The notes under the pieces were generated by a model that was not told where the DNA came from, ran no database searches, and worked only from the letters and a program-made list of their open reading frames with translations. 20,017 nucleotides of DNA, from NCBI GenBank assembly GCA_038532435.1, contig JBCBAP010000064.1:1-20017 (forward strand), read 5' to 3'. This document shows, piece after piece, positions 5,467 through 13,731 of this stretch (positions are counted from its first letter, which is position 1; each line of letters opens with the position of its first letter). Source of the stretch: JBCBAP01 sp038532435 (GTDB taxonomy: Bacteria > Pseudomonadota > Alphaproteobacteria > Rhodobacterales > Rhodobacteraceae). The translations under genes were made by a program, and so were the position numbers.

Positions 5467-8310
5467 ATGAGCCAGCCGAACCTTGATACTTCGCCCCGTG
5501 TCTCGGACGAGATCCGGAAGACGACATGTTACATGTGTGCCTGCCGTTGCGGGGTGAATGTGCACATCCGCGACACCGATGGCGTGCCCAAGATCCGCTA
5601 TCTGGAGGGCAACCCGGATCACCCGGTGAACCGGGGCGTGCTGTGCGCCAAGGGCTCTGCCGGGATCATACAGCACTACAGCCCCGCGCGTCTGATGAAG
5701 CCGCTCAAGCGGGTGGGTCCCCGCGGCTCCGGCGAGTTTCAGGAGATCTCCTGGGACGAGGCGCTGGAAACCGCAGCGGAGTGGCTCGCGCCCGTGCGGA
5801 AGAGCGACCCCAAGAAACTCGCGTTTTTCACCGGGCGCGACCAGAGCCAGAGCTTCACGTCCTGGTGGGCGCAGCAGTTCGGCACGCCGAACTACGCGGC
5901 CCACGGGGGCTTCTGCTCCGTCAACATGGCGGCAGCCGGGATCTACACGCTGGGCGGGGCCTTCTGGGAGTTTGGCTCCCCGGATTGGGATCGGACAAAG
6001 CTCTTCATGATTTTCGGAGTTGCGGAGGATCACGACAGCAACCCGCTCAAGATCGGGATGGGGCAGCTCAAATCCCGCGGCGGGCGTGTGATCGGGGTGA
6101 ACCCGGTGCGCACGGGCTACAATGCGATCGCGAGCGACTGGGTGGGTATCACGCCGGGCACCGACGGGCTCTTCATCCTCGCGATGGTGCACGAACTGTT
6201 GCGGACGGGGCATGTGGACGTGGACTACCTGCGCCGCTGGTCCAACGCGCCGTGGCTGATCAATCAGGAACCGGGGGAGAATTTCGGCCTTTTCATGCGC
6301 GACGCGGACGGCAAGGCGCTGGTCTGGGATCGGAAGACGGGGACCGCCCAGCCATTCGACAAGCCGGGTCTCAGCCCGGAGATGCAGGGCGCGTTCACCG
6401 TTGACGGAGCATCCTGCACGCCGTCCTTCGCGCTGTTGGCCGCAAAGTATCTCGACCCGCAATTCGCGCCCGAGGCTGTGGCGGAGCGGTGCGGCATTCC
6501 CGCGTCCCGCATCCAGGGTCTCGCCGCCGAACTTGCGGATGTTGCGTTCAACCAGTCCGAGTTTCACGAAGGGGAGTGGACCGATTTTCGGGGAGAGACC
6601 CATCGGGGCTACACCTCCCGCCCCGTGAGCTTTCACGCGATGCGGGGGATCTCCGCCCACTCCAACGGGTTCCAGACCTGCCGGGCGCTGCATATCCTGC
6701 AGCTCCTGCTCGGGGCAGTTGAGTGTCCCGGAGGTTTCCGCTTCAAGCCGCCCTATCCCAAACCGTTGGAGGCGCATCCCAAGCCCCACGGTGCGAGTGC
6801 GCCGAACACGCCTCTTGACGGGCCGCATCTCGGTTTCGTGCGCGGGCCGGAGGATCTCTGCCTCAACGAGGACGGCACGGCGCAGCGGATCGACAAGGCC
6901 TTCACCTGGGACAATCCCATGTCCGCCCACGGGCTGATGCACATGGTGATCTCCAACGCCCATGCGGGTGATCCGTACACGGTGGACGTGCTCTTCATGT
7001 ACATGGCGAACATGGCGTGGAACTCGTCCATGAACACCGCCCGGGTCATGGATATGCTGACCGACACGGACGAGGACGGGGAGTACAAGATCCCGAAGAT
7101 CATCTACTCCGACGCCTATTCGTCGGAGATGGTGGCTTACGCGGACCTTATCTTCCCGGACACGACCTATCTGGAACGGCACGACTGCATCAGCCTGCTC
7201 GACCGCCCCATCGGGGAGATCGACGCGGCGGCGGATGCGATCCGCTGGCCGGTCGTCGACCCCGCGACGCAAGCGGAGGGGCGCGATGTGCGCGGCTTCC
7301 AGACCGCGCTCGTCCAGCTTGGCGCGAAGCTTGGCCTGCCGGGCTTTGTCGATGAGGCGGGCGACGCGAAGTACGCCGACTATGCCGACTACATGATCAA
7401 CCACCAGCGGCGGCCCGGTGTCGGCCCGCTCGCGGGATGGCGCAACGTGGATGGCAGTGGGGCAGGGCGGGGAGAGCCCAACCCAAAGCAGATCGACAAG
7501 TACATCGAGAATGGCGGCTTCTGGCTGGAGCATATCCCGGACGAGTGCCGCTTCATGCGTCCGTTCAACATGGCTTACCAGAACTGGGCGGTTGAAAAGG
7601 GCTTCTTTGACGCGCCGCAACCTTACGTCTTCCAGCTCTATTCTGAGACGATCCGGAAATTCCAGCGTGCCAGCGAGGGGTTCGGGAAGCACCAGCCGCC
7701 GGATCATTTGAGGGACCAGATCAAGGCGACCATGGATCCGCTGCCCTGCTGGTGGGAGCCGTTCGAGCAGACGGCGGTGGACAATGACGAGTACCCGCTC
7801 CACGCCATCACCCAGCGCCCGGCGGCGATGTATCACGCCTGGGGCAGTCAGAACGCCTGGCTTCGGCAGATCCACGGGGAAAACCCGATGTATGTGCCGG
7901 GCAAGGTCTGCGACGCGCATGGGCTCAAGACCGGGGACTGGGCCTGGATCATCTCCCATCATGGAAAGATCAAGGTGCCCGTGGCGCGGATGGACGCGCT
8001 CAATGAGCACACGATCTGGACCTGGAACGCCATTGGCAAACGCGAGGGGGCCTGGGCGCTGGAGCCCGGCGCGCCGGAGGCCAAGCGCGGCTTCCTGCTC
8101 AACCACCTGATCCACGAGCTCTTGCCGCCCAAGGGCGACGGCTTGCGCTGGTCGAACTCCGACCCGATCACCGGGCAGGCCGCCTGGTACGATCTGCGCG
8201 TCCGGATCGAGAAGGCGGACGCAGGAGAGGTGTCGGAGCCCCGAACCGGAGGTCAGAAATCGCCCGTGGGCACTGGACCCGACGCGATGGCCTATGGGGA
8301 GGAGTGGTGA
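5467..8310 (+). CDS. soeA: Molybdopterin oxidoreductase catalytic subunit, likely sulfite dehydrogenase SoeA
   Basis: This is the catalytic subunit of a DMSO-reductase-family complex, best read as SoeA, which oxidises sulfite to sulfate on the cytoplasmic side. The 947 residues begin directly with the [4Fe-4S] motif: Cys21, Cys24, Cys28 and Cys60, followed by Lys62 in CAKG. HGGFCSVN (146-153) places Cys150 where the molybdenum ligand is expected. The C-terminal molydopterin-dinucleotide-binding region includes HAITQRPAAMYHAWGSQNAW. No twin-arginine signal is present, which fits a cytoplasmic enzyme and separates it from exported DmsA or PsrA. I chose ATG 5467; a TTG at 5422 would add 15 unlikely residues. 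It follows comC and precedes Fe-S and anchor subunits. Formate dehydrogenase-like or polysulfide-reductase-like roles are alternatives, but a sulfite producer next door favours SoeA. Confidence 0.82.
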   Translation: MSQPNLDTSPRVSDEIRKTTCYMCACRCGVNVHIRDTDGVPKIRYLEGNPDHPVNRGVLCAKGSAGIIQHYSPARLMKPLKRVGPRGSGEFQEISWDEALETAAEWLAPVRKSDPKKLAFFTGRDQSQSFTSWWAQQFGTPNYAAHGGFCSVNMAAAGIYTLGGAFWEFGSPDWDRTKLFMIFGVAEDHDSNPLKIGMGQLKSRGGRVIGVNPVRTGYNAIASDWVGITPGTDGLFILAMVHELLRTGHVDVDYLRRWSNAPWLINQEPGENFGLFMRDADGKALVWDRKTGTAQPFDKPGLSPEMQGAFTVDGASCTPSFALLAAKYLDPQFAPEAVAERCGIPASRIQGLAAELADVAFNQSEFHEGEWTDFRGETHRGYTSRPVSFHAMRGISAHSNGFQTCRALHILQLLLGAVECPGGFRFKPPYPKPLEAHPKPHGASAPNTPLDGPHLGFVRGPEDLCLNEDGTAQRIDKAFTWDNPMSAHGLMHMVISNAHAGDPYTVDVLFMYMANMAWNSSMNTARVMDMLTDTDEDGEYKIPKIIYSDAYSSEMVAYADLIFPDTTYLERHDCISLLDRPIGEIDAAADAIRWPVVDPATQAEGRDVRGFQTALVQLGAKLGLPGFVDEAGDAKYADYADYMINHQRRPGVGPLAGWRNVDGSGAGRGEPNPKQIDKYIENGGFWLEHIPDECRFMRPFNMAYQNWAVEKGFFDAPQPYVFQLYSETIRKFQRASEGFGKHQPPDHLRDQIKATMDPLPCWWEPFEQTAVDNDEYPLHAITQRPAAMYHAWGSQNAWLRQIHGENPMYVPGKVCDAHGLKTGDWAWIISHHGKIKVPVARMDALNEHTIWTWNAIGKREGAWALEPGAPEAKRGFLLNHLIHELLPPKGDGLRWSNSDPITGQAAWYDLRVRIEKADAGEVSEPRTGGQKSPVGTGPDAMAYGEEW

Positions 8311-8649
8311 TTGTGTCTTGCGACTACCATGGGATTGCTGGCCCTCGCTCTTTCACCGTGTCTCGTCTACGCCACTGCGTCTCGAAAGACGCTTCGCGCG
8401 GACGGGGATACCTACGGCGCGTACCCGATCCTTCATTCGCACGTCCTGATACCGGCGATTTACTGGGCCTACCAGGCTCCACCGCGTCTGCACGACACCA
8501 GAGTGCCGCCCTGGGAAGAGCACTCCTTGATCCATCAGGTTCGTCGGCAGGTGAAGGACGCGAAGTTTCTGCATCTCAAGGTGCTGAGTTCTGTCTGTGT
8601 CGTGCTCATTGCCTTTCTGCCGTGTCTGATTTGTTCGTGGAGCGACTGA
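8311..8649 (+). CDS. Possible small membrane protein between soeA and soeB, unrecognised
   Basis: I do not recognise this open frame, and it may not be a gene. It would encode 112 residues. The N-terminal hydrophobic stretch (GLLALALSPCLVYA) resembles a signal or anchor. A polar middle holds several His, Trp and Arg residues, and a second hydrophobic stretch (VLSSVCVVLIAFLPCLI) sits near the C-terminus. It starts at TTG immediately after the soeA stop, with GGGGAGGAG six bases before, and its stop ends one base before the soeB ATG, a neat fit to the gap. Against it, the start is TTG, third-position GC is about 69% by hand count and looks lower than in the neighbours, and no family is apparent. 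An ATG at 8329 would give 106 residues without a good ribosome site. Confidence 0.35.
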   Translation: MCLATTMGLLALALSPCLVYATASRKTLRADGDTYGAYPILHSHVLIPAIYWAYQAPPRLHDTRVPPWEEHSLIHQVRRQVKDAKFLHLKVLSSVCVVLIAFLPCLICSWSD

Positions 8650-8650
8650 C

Positions 8651-9394
8651 ATGACGACCCTTCCCGAGAGTACCGAGAAGAAGCTCGGCCTTGTCATCGA
8701 CCTCGACATCTGCGTGGGCTGTCACGCCTGCGCGGTGTCCTGCAAGGAATGGAATACCGGGGGGTACGGTGCGCCCCTGTCTGATCAGGATCCCTACGGC
8801 GAGGATCCGACGGGCACGTGGCTCAACCGTATCCACACCTACGAGGTTCAGCCGGAGGACGCACCGGCGCAGATTGTTCATTTCCCCCGGTCCTGCCTGC
8901 ATTGCGAGGATGCGCCCTGCGTGACCGTGTGCCCGACGGGCGCGAGCTACAAGCGCGCGGAGGATGGCATCGTGCTCGTGAACGAGGATGCCTGCATGGG
9001 CTGCGGCCTGTGCGCCTGGGCCTGCCCTTATGGCGCGCGGGAGCTCGATGCAGCCGCTGGGGTGATGAAGAAGTGCACGCTTTGCGTCGACAGGATCTAC
9101 AACGAACACATCCCGGAGGAAGAGCGCAAACCCGCCTGCGTCCGCTCCTGTCCCGCAGGCGCCCGCCATTTCGGCGATCTCGGCGATCCGGACAGCGACG
9201 TCAGCAAGCTCGTGGCGGAGCGGGGCGGCGTCGACCTCATGCCCGAACAGGGCACCAAGCCGGTCAACCAGTACCTGCCGCCGCGTCCGAAGGACAGCAT
9301 GGACACGCCGCCGTTGAACCTTGCGGATATGGCGGAGCCGGCACCCTCGGGCATGCTCGGCTGGCTCGACAAAGCACTTGAAAGGCTCGGCTGA
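8651..9394 (+). CDS. soeB: Four-cluster ferredoxin subunit, likely SoeB
   Basis: This is the electron-transfer subunit that carries electrons from the molybdenum subunit to the membrane anchor. The 247 residues hold sixteen cysteines arranged for four [4Fe-4S] clusters: 21/24/27/31, 82/85/90/94, 115/118/121/125 and 142/145/163/167. Sharing among groups follows the DmsB/PsrB pattern. No signal sequence is present. The C-terminal tail (about 200-247) is Pro-rich, with a short amphipathic end. GGAG eight bases before the ATG at 8651 supports the start. The stop overlaps the soeC start by one base (TGATG), indicating coupled translation. Family assignment is very firm; the Soe label follows the catalytic subunit and the sulfite context. 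Confidence 0.87.
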   Translation: MTTLPESTEKKLGLVIDLDICVGCHACAVSCKEWNTGGYGAPLSDQDPYGEDPTGTWLNRIHTYEVQPEDAPAQIVHFPRSCLHCEDAPCVTVCPTGASYKRAEDGIVLVNEDACMGCGLCAWACPYGARELDAAAGVMKKCTLCVDRIYNEHIPEEERKPACVRSCPAGARHFGDLGDPDSDVSKLVAERGGVDLMPEQGTKPVNQYLPPRPKDSMDTPPLNLADMAEPAPSGMLGWLDKALERLG

Positions 9395-10305
9395 TGCATC
9401 CGGCACCCTCGATTATCGTCTTTACGGTGCTGTCCGGCCTGGGGCTCGGGCTGATGGCCTGGATCGGTCTCGGCTTCGGTCCCGCGACCGGCGCATTCCC
9501 GTGGGTCGCCTGCATCCTCGCGCTCGGCATCACGGGCTTCGGCGGCGTCGCCTCCGCCGGGCACCTGGCCAGGCCGGACCGGGCATGGCGCGCGTTCAGC
9601 CAGTGGCGGAGTTCCTGGCTGAGCCGGGAGGCGTGCCTGATGATCGCGACCATCGGCCTTTTTGCAATATATGCCGCGCTCTGGCTGGTCTGGGGCACGC
9701 GGATCTGGCTCCTCGGGGCGGTCATGGCGGCGCTTGCGGTGGCAACGGTCTATGCGACCGCGATGATCTATGCGCAGCTCAAGACGGTGCCGCGTTGGAG
9801 CTCCGCACCGACCCCGACGATGTTCCTCGGTGTCGGTCTCGGCGGGGGATATCTCACCCTTCAGGCAGTGCTCGCGATCAGCGGTGTTGGTGGCAGCGTG
9901 CTGGGCATGGTTGCGGCCCTCGCAGTCACAATGCTCTCCATCGCCCACTGGCGGCAAAAGGCGCGCGGTCTGAACCGAGACGCGGACGGCTCCACGTTGG
10001 AGACGGCGACGGGTCTCGGCGACATTGGCAAGGTCCGCCTTCTCGAGCCGCCGCACACGGGCACCAACTACCTCTTGAAGGAGATGGCCTATCAGGTCGG
10101 GCGCAACCGTTCAGAACAGCTTGTCCGGGCGGGATGGGTGCTCGGCGGTGCCCTGCCGCTGCTTCTCGCCGGTCTCGCGCTTCTGATCGGTGGTTGGGTG
10201 CTTCCGCTCGCGCTTCTCTGTCATATCGCGGGGATGATGGCGTTCCGCTGGCTCTTCTTCGCCGAGGCGGAACATGTCCAGGCGCTCTACTACGGGCGCG
10301 GCTGA
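9394..10305 (+). CDS. soeC: DmsC-family membrane anchor, likely SoeC
   Basis: This is the integral membrane subunit that anchors the Soe complex and passes electrons to the quinone pool. The 303 residues contain about eight hydrophobic helices, as expected for the DmsC family. The first starts right after the N-terminus (SIIVFTVLSGLGLGLMAWIGLG). GHLARPDRAWRAFSQWRSSWLSRE, near residues 56-79, is the typical loop of DmsC-type anchors. A soluble loop lies around residues 190-230 and contains LLEPPHTGTNYLLKEMAYQVGR. It overlaps soeB by one base. It is the last gene of the sulfite-oxidising block; a 552 bp gap follows. Heme ligands of the NrfD type are not evident. Confidence 0.85.
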   Translation: MHPAPSIIVFTVLSGLGLGLMAWIGLGFGPATGAFPWVACILALGITGFGGVASAGHLARPDRAWRAFSQWRSSWLSREACLMIATIGLFAIYAALWLVWGTRIWLLGAVMAALAVATVYATAMIYAQLKTVPRWSSAPTPTMFLGVGLGGGYLTLQAVLAISGVGGSVLGMVAALAVTMLSIAHWRQKARGLNRDADGSTLETATGLGDIGKVRLLEPPHTGTNYLLKEMAYQVGRNRSEQLVRAGWVLGGALPLLLAGLALLIGGWVLPLALLCHIAGMMAFRWLFFAEAEHVQALYYGRG

Positions 10306-10857
10306 ACATCCCGCCGGGGCAGGAACCCCGGCCATCGCGGCCCTTGGAGGGGCGGGGTGTTGACGACGATGGCCGGGGAAACGTCCCACGCCACGCAGAC
10401 ATGCCTCAGCTTAGAAATGCGAGATTTCCGGGGCTTCGACCGCTGGGATGTGTAACGGCGGGGGACGTATCTGGAAAACCGTGCGTGCGAACAGTCTTCA
10501 CGGGACCGTCCTTGCAGCCAGTGCCGTTTGAAGAGGTCTGACCTGCACCTACACACATGGTCGTTTCATTTCTTTACTTGGCTGCAGAGATAATCACCTC
10601 AGCAGGCGTACGCAGACTTGGTTAACAAATTACTTCTATTGTGAAGAGCATAGTTCTTTCCCCCTGAGGTTGCAATCACAACCAATCACCCGCACCGACC
10701 GTTCCTGGGGTGACGTAACTGCCCTTTGACAAATTTCGGCTGATTCCTGCCGCGAGACCCTTGCGCGATGGCGCTGAGCCGTCATTCTGGGCCCATAACA
10801 GGCGGCAAGCCTGGAGGGATCGGGTCTCAATGAACCCGGAGGGAGGACGCAAGACAC
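10306..10857. other. 552 bp intergenic region upstream of the LIV operon
   Basis: No convincing coding frame is present; short open frames on both strands have no recognisable protein. A perfect 12 bp inverted repeat (10326-10337 with 10367-10378, 29 bases apart) lies just after soeC and may help end transcription, though no T-run follows. A smaller stem-loop occurs at 10414-10428. The stretch 10556-10680 is clearly AT-richer than its surroundings and includes GATAAT at 10589-10594 and a 5 bp stem at 10668-10683. This is the likely promoter area for the downstream transporter operon, but no well-spaced -35/-10 pair could be fixed. GGAGGGAGGA at 10838-10847 serves the next gene. Confidence 0.6.
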
Positions 10858-11736
10858 ATGGATGTCCTGCAACTGCTGGTTGGTGGTATCGCCAATGGCT
10901 GTATCTACGGCCTCGTCGCACTGGGCTTCGTGCTCATCTACAAGGCGTCGGAGGCGGTCAATTTCGCCCAGGGCGACATGCTCATGCTGGGCGCGTTCCT
11001 CGGCCTCAGCTTCATCAATGCGGATGGCGCCGATCTTCCGTTTGTGATTGGACTGACGGCCGCAGCGATCTGTCTGGGGATCTTCGGCTACCTGCTCGAC
11101 CGGGTGGTGCTGCGGGCAATCTTCGGCCAGCCACAGTTTGCGATGGTGATCCTGACCATCGCGCTCGGCTTCATCATGCGCTTCGCTGCCGGGGTCATCT
11201 GGGGCCACGATCCGGTCAGCCTCGAGACCCCGTTCGCCGGTCAGGTCTTGCGCTTTTCCGGCCTCAACATCCCCGTCGCGGACCTGATCATCATCATAGC
11301 GACAGTGCTCATGACCGCTGGCCTCTGGCTCTTCTTCAGCCGTACCCGGCTTGGCGTGGCGATGCAGGCGGCGAGCCAGAACCAGATGGCGGCCTACTAC
11401 ATGGGTATTCCGGTCAAGCGGGTGAACTCGATTGTCTGGGGCCTATCCGGTGTGGTGTCCGCCATCGCAGGCGTACTGTTCGCAGCGAAGGGGGCCATCG
11501 AACCATCAGTCGGGCTTCTCTTCGGCATCAAGGCGTTCGCCGCAGCGGTGATCGGCGGCTTCGGCAGCCTGCCCGGGGCGTTGATGGGCGGGCTTCTCAT
11601 CGGCATCGTTGAGCCCTTCGCCGCATTCTACGCCCCGCCCGGCTCGGCCCAGATCGCCCCATACGCGCTCATGCTGCTTGTCCTTGTCCTGCGCCCCGGC
11701 GGCCTTTTCGCCCAGATCGCGCAAAAGAAGGTCTGA
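10858..11736 (+). CDS. livH: LIV-type ABC transporter permease, LivH family
   Basis: This is one of two inner-membrane permeases of a branched-chain amino acid-type ABC importer. The 292 residues form about eight hydrophobic segments. The conserved N-terminal motif NFAQGDMLMLGAF (35-47) and the C-terminal KAFAAAVIGGFGSLPGALMGG, which holds the ATPase-contact region, mark the LivH family. The start at ATG 10858 has an excellent Shine-Dalgarno sequence eleven bases upstream. It is the first gene of a tightly spaced operon; livM begins three bases after its stop. LIV-family transporters import amino acids but also amides, urea and aromatic acids, so the substrate cannot be read from this subunit. 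Confidence 0.92.
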   Translation: MDVLQLLVGGIANGCIYGLVALGFVLIYKASEAVNFAQGDMLMLGAFLGLSFINADGADLPFVIGLTAAAICLGIFGYLLDRVVLRAIFGQPQFAMVILTIALGFIMRFAAGVIWGHDPVSLETPFAGQVLRFSGLNIPVADLIIIIATVLMTAGLWLFFSRTRLGVAMQAASQNQMAAYYMGIPVKRVNSIVWGLSGVVSAIAGVLFAAKGAIEPSVGLLFGIKAFAAAVIGGFGSLPGALMGGLLIGIVEPFAAFYAPPGSAQIAPYALMLLVLVLRPGGLFAQIAQKKV

Positions 11737-11739
11737 GCG

Positions 11740-12834
11740 ATGAAGGTGCATTTCAAGGACAGCTACGACCACGATATCGACATGTTCGAGGACCGGTCGC
11801 GGGCGTTGCGCTATGGTCTGCTGCTGCTGGTGATGATCGCGCTTCCCTGGCTCTTGAGTGAGTACCTCCTGGGCGAGGTCACGCTCGTGCTGATCTGGTC
11901 GGTCGCTGGCATGGGGCTGATGTTGCTCGCCGGGCACACGGGACAGGTGAGCCTCGGCCACGCGGCGTTCCTTGCGATCGGCGCCTTTTCCAACCTCTGG
12001 TTCATGGCGCAGGGGATGAGCTTCTGGCTTGCCCTGCCGCTTTCGGGCCTGCTGACCGGTGTTGTCGGCGCTGTCATTGCGATGCCGATCCTGCGCCTGT
12101 CGGGCATCTACCTCGCCATCGCCACCATCGCGCTGTCGATCATCGTGGAGGATGTGGCCATCGTGGCGGAGCCCTTCACGGGCGGCGTTGTCGGCGTGTT
12201 TGCGGAGCCGATTCAGGCCGGCGACACGATGATTGACCGCTACGGCACGCCCGCGCTCTTCTACTATGTCTGCCTTGCAGTAACGGTTCTGGTGACGCTC
12301 GGCTACGTCAACGTTCTGCGCAGCCCCACGGGACGCGCCTTCCTCGCGATCCGGGACAGCGAGGTTTCGGCCCGCGCGCTTGGCATCAACGTGGCCCGGG
12401 TCAAGACGCTTGCCTTCGGGCTCTCCTGCGCGGTCACCGGGCTTGCCGGTGCGCTCTACGCCCACTTCGTGCAGGTGGTGAACTATGAAAGCTTCCTGAT
12501 TCTGATCTCGATCACGCTGGTACTGCAGGTGGTCATCGGGGGGCTCGGCTCCATCCATGGGGCGTTCTTCGGCGCGGTGGTGGTCGGGCTGCTGCCCCAA
12601 CTCATCGCGATCCTGCGGGATGTGGCGACGACCTCTTTCGGCATCGATATCGCCTATCCAGGGCTCGATACGGCGCTCTTCGCCGGGATCATCGTGCTCA
12701 TGATCCTGTTCGAACCGCTGGGCCTCTACGGCATGTACTTCAAGGCGCGAACGTATCTGAAACTGTTCCCGCTCTACCGCAAGGACATGTTCCGCCGATC
12801 GAAGAGCTATCTCAAGACGGAGCGGATGCGATGA
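11740..12834 (+). CDS. livM: LIV-type ABC transporter permease, LivM family
   Basis: This is the second permease of the importer. The 364 residues have a short polar N-terminus (about 22 residues), then about ten hydrophobic segments. GHTGQVSLGHAAFLAIGAF (65-83) is the LivM hallmark. The cytoplasmic coupling loop reads TGRAFLAIRDSEVSARALGIN, and VIGGLGSIHGAFFGA follows near residue 265. The C-terminal 40 residues are basic and extend past the last helix (KLFPLYRKDMFRRSKSYLK). Its stop overlaps the livG start by four bases. Function in the complex is certain at family level; the substrate is unknown. Confidence 0.92.
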   Translation: MKVHFKDSYDHDIDMFEDRSRALRYGLLLLVMIALPWLLSEYLLGEVTLVLIWSVAGMGLMLLAGHTGQVSLGHAAFLAIGAFSNLWFMAQGMSFWLALPLSGLLTGVVGAVIAMPILRLSGIYLAIATIALSIIVEDVAIVAEPFTGGVVGVFAEPIQAGDTMIDRYGTPALFYYVCLAVTVLVTLGYVNVLRSPTGRAFLAIRDSEVSARALGINVARVKTLAFGLSCAVTGLAGALYAHFVQVVNYESFLILISITLVLQVVIGGLGSIHGAFFGAVVVGLLPQLIAILRDVATTSFGIDIAYPGLDTALFAGIIVLMILFEPLGLYGMYFKARTYLKLFPLYRKDMFRRSKSYLKTERMR

Positions 12835-13601
12835 GCCTTCTGAGCGTGCGCGACCTCTCCATTTCCTTCGGAGGGCTGAAGGCTGTGGACGGCATCTCCT
12901 TCGACGTGGAGGCGGGCGAAGTCTTCACCATCGTGGGGCCAAACGGGGCGGGAAAGTCCACGATCTTCAACCTCATCAGCCGGTTCTATCAGCCGAGCGG
13001 TGGCACCATCACCTTCGCCGGGCAGGACATCACGGGCCTGTCGGCGCACGAGATCGCGCCCCTCGGCATTGCCCGCACGTTCCAGAACATCGAGCTCTTC
13101 GATCACTCCACGGTGCTGGCAAACCTCCTTGTCGGCCGGCACACCGCGCGGCGCACCCACTGGATCGAGGAAGTGCTGTTCCTGCCGCGGGTAAGGCAGG
13201 AGGAGCGGGCCCATCGGCACGCGGTGGAGGAGGTGATCGATTTCCTCGATCTCGCCGCCTACCGGGACAAGTTGATCGCAGGGCTGCCTTACGGCGTACG
13301 CAAGGTCGTCGAGATCGCCCGCGCGCTTGCCAGTGGGCCTAAGCTCGTCCTCCTCGATGAGCCTGCCTCAGGGCTTTCCGTGGAGGAAACCCAGGACATG
13401 GCGTTCTGGATCGAGGACATGCAGAAGGATCTGGGCATCACTGTGCTGATGGTCGAACACGATATGAGCCTAGTGACCGCCGTTTCCACCCGCGTTCTGG
13501 CGGTCGCGGAGGGCCGCCCGCTCGCCATGGGAACCGCGGCGGAGGTGCAGAACGATCCCAAGGTGATCGAGGCCTATCTCGGCACGGGAGCAGCCGCATG
13601 A
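12831..13601 (+). CDS. livG: LIV-type ABC transporter ATP-binding protein, LivG family
   Basis: This is one of the two cytoplasmic ATPases that power the importer. In its 256 residues the Walker A motif is GPNGAGKST (36-44) and the Q-loop region contains ARTFQNIELF (81-90). The ABC signature is the divergent LPYGVRK (152-158). Walker B is LVLLDEP (172-178), and the switch histidine is His210 in VEHD. The Leu-Pro-Tyr-Gly form of the signature is usual for LivG. The ATG overlaps the livM stop. The next ATPase gene is not directly adjacent: 130 bases holding a long palindrome come between them. Confidence 0.92.
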   Translation: MSLLSVRDLSISFGGLKAVDGISFDVEAGEVFTIVGPNGAGKSTIFNLISRFYQPSGGTITFAGQDITGLSAHEIAPLGIARTFQNIELFDHSTVLANLLVGRHTARRTHWIEEVLFLPRVRQEERAHRHAVEEVIDFLDLAAYRDKLIAGLPYGVRKVVEIARALASGPKLVLLDEPASGLSVEETQDMAFWIEDMQKDLGITVLMVEHDMSLVTAVSTRVLAVAEGRPLAMGTAAEVQNDPKVIEAYLGTGAAA

Positions 13602-13622
13602 GCGGGATGGCACACTGCGGAC

Positions 13623-13705
13623 GCCTCCAGCGGGGGGATATTTTCGGCCAGAAGAAGCAGCAGAACACTCGTCTGCTTCTGGCTGAAAGTATCCCCGCCG
13701 GAGGC
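13623..13705. repeat. Long imperfect palindrome between livG and livF
   Basis: The left arm (13623-13660) and right arm (13673-13705) are reverse complements over about 33 paired positions, around a 12-base loop. Two extra G residues and one extra AAG sit in the left arm, and there are about three mismatches. Both arms carry the text GCCAGAAG (reading the right arm as its complement; the left arm has the same eight bases). From memory, similar intergenic palindromes with a GCCTCC...GGCCAGAAG layout are scattered in Rhodobacterales genomes; I could not check this. Within the operon it could form a stable RNA hairpin that attenuates or protects the transcript. Confidence 0.75.
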
Positions 13706-13731
13706 TCCCACATCGATCGGGAGCGCTGCGG

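Noticed and set aside
5380..8115. 911-codon open frame on the minus strand opposite soeA
   Set aside because: It has no recognisable domain and mirrors the codon bias of soeA; a GC-driven shadow.
8304..8654. 116-codon open frame in another frame across the soeA-soeB gap
   Set aside because: It overlaps the ends of both soeA and soeB, its translation lacks hydrophobic segments or recognisable features, and the 8311-8649 frame fits the gap better.
10726..10731. TTGACA as a -35 box for the LIV operon
   Set aside because: No -10-like hexamer is found 16-18 bases downstream; the stretch there is GC-rich.
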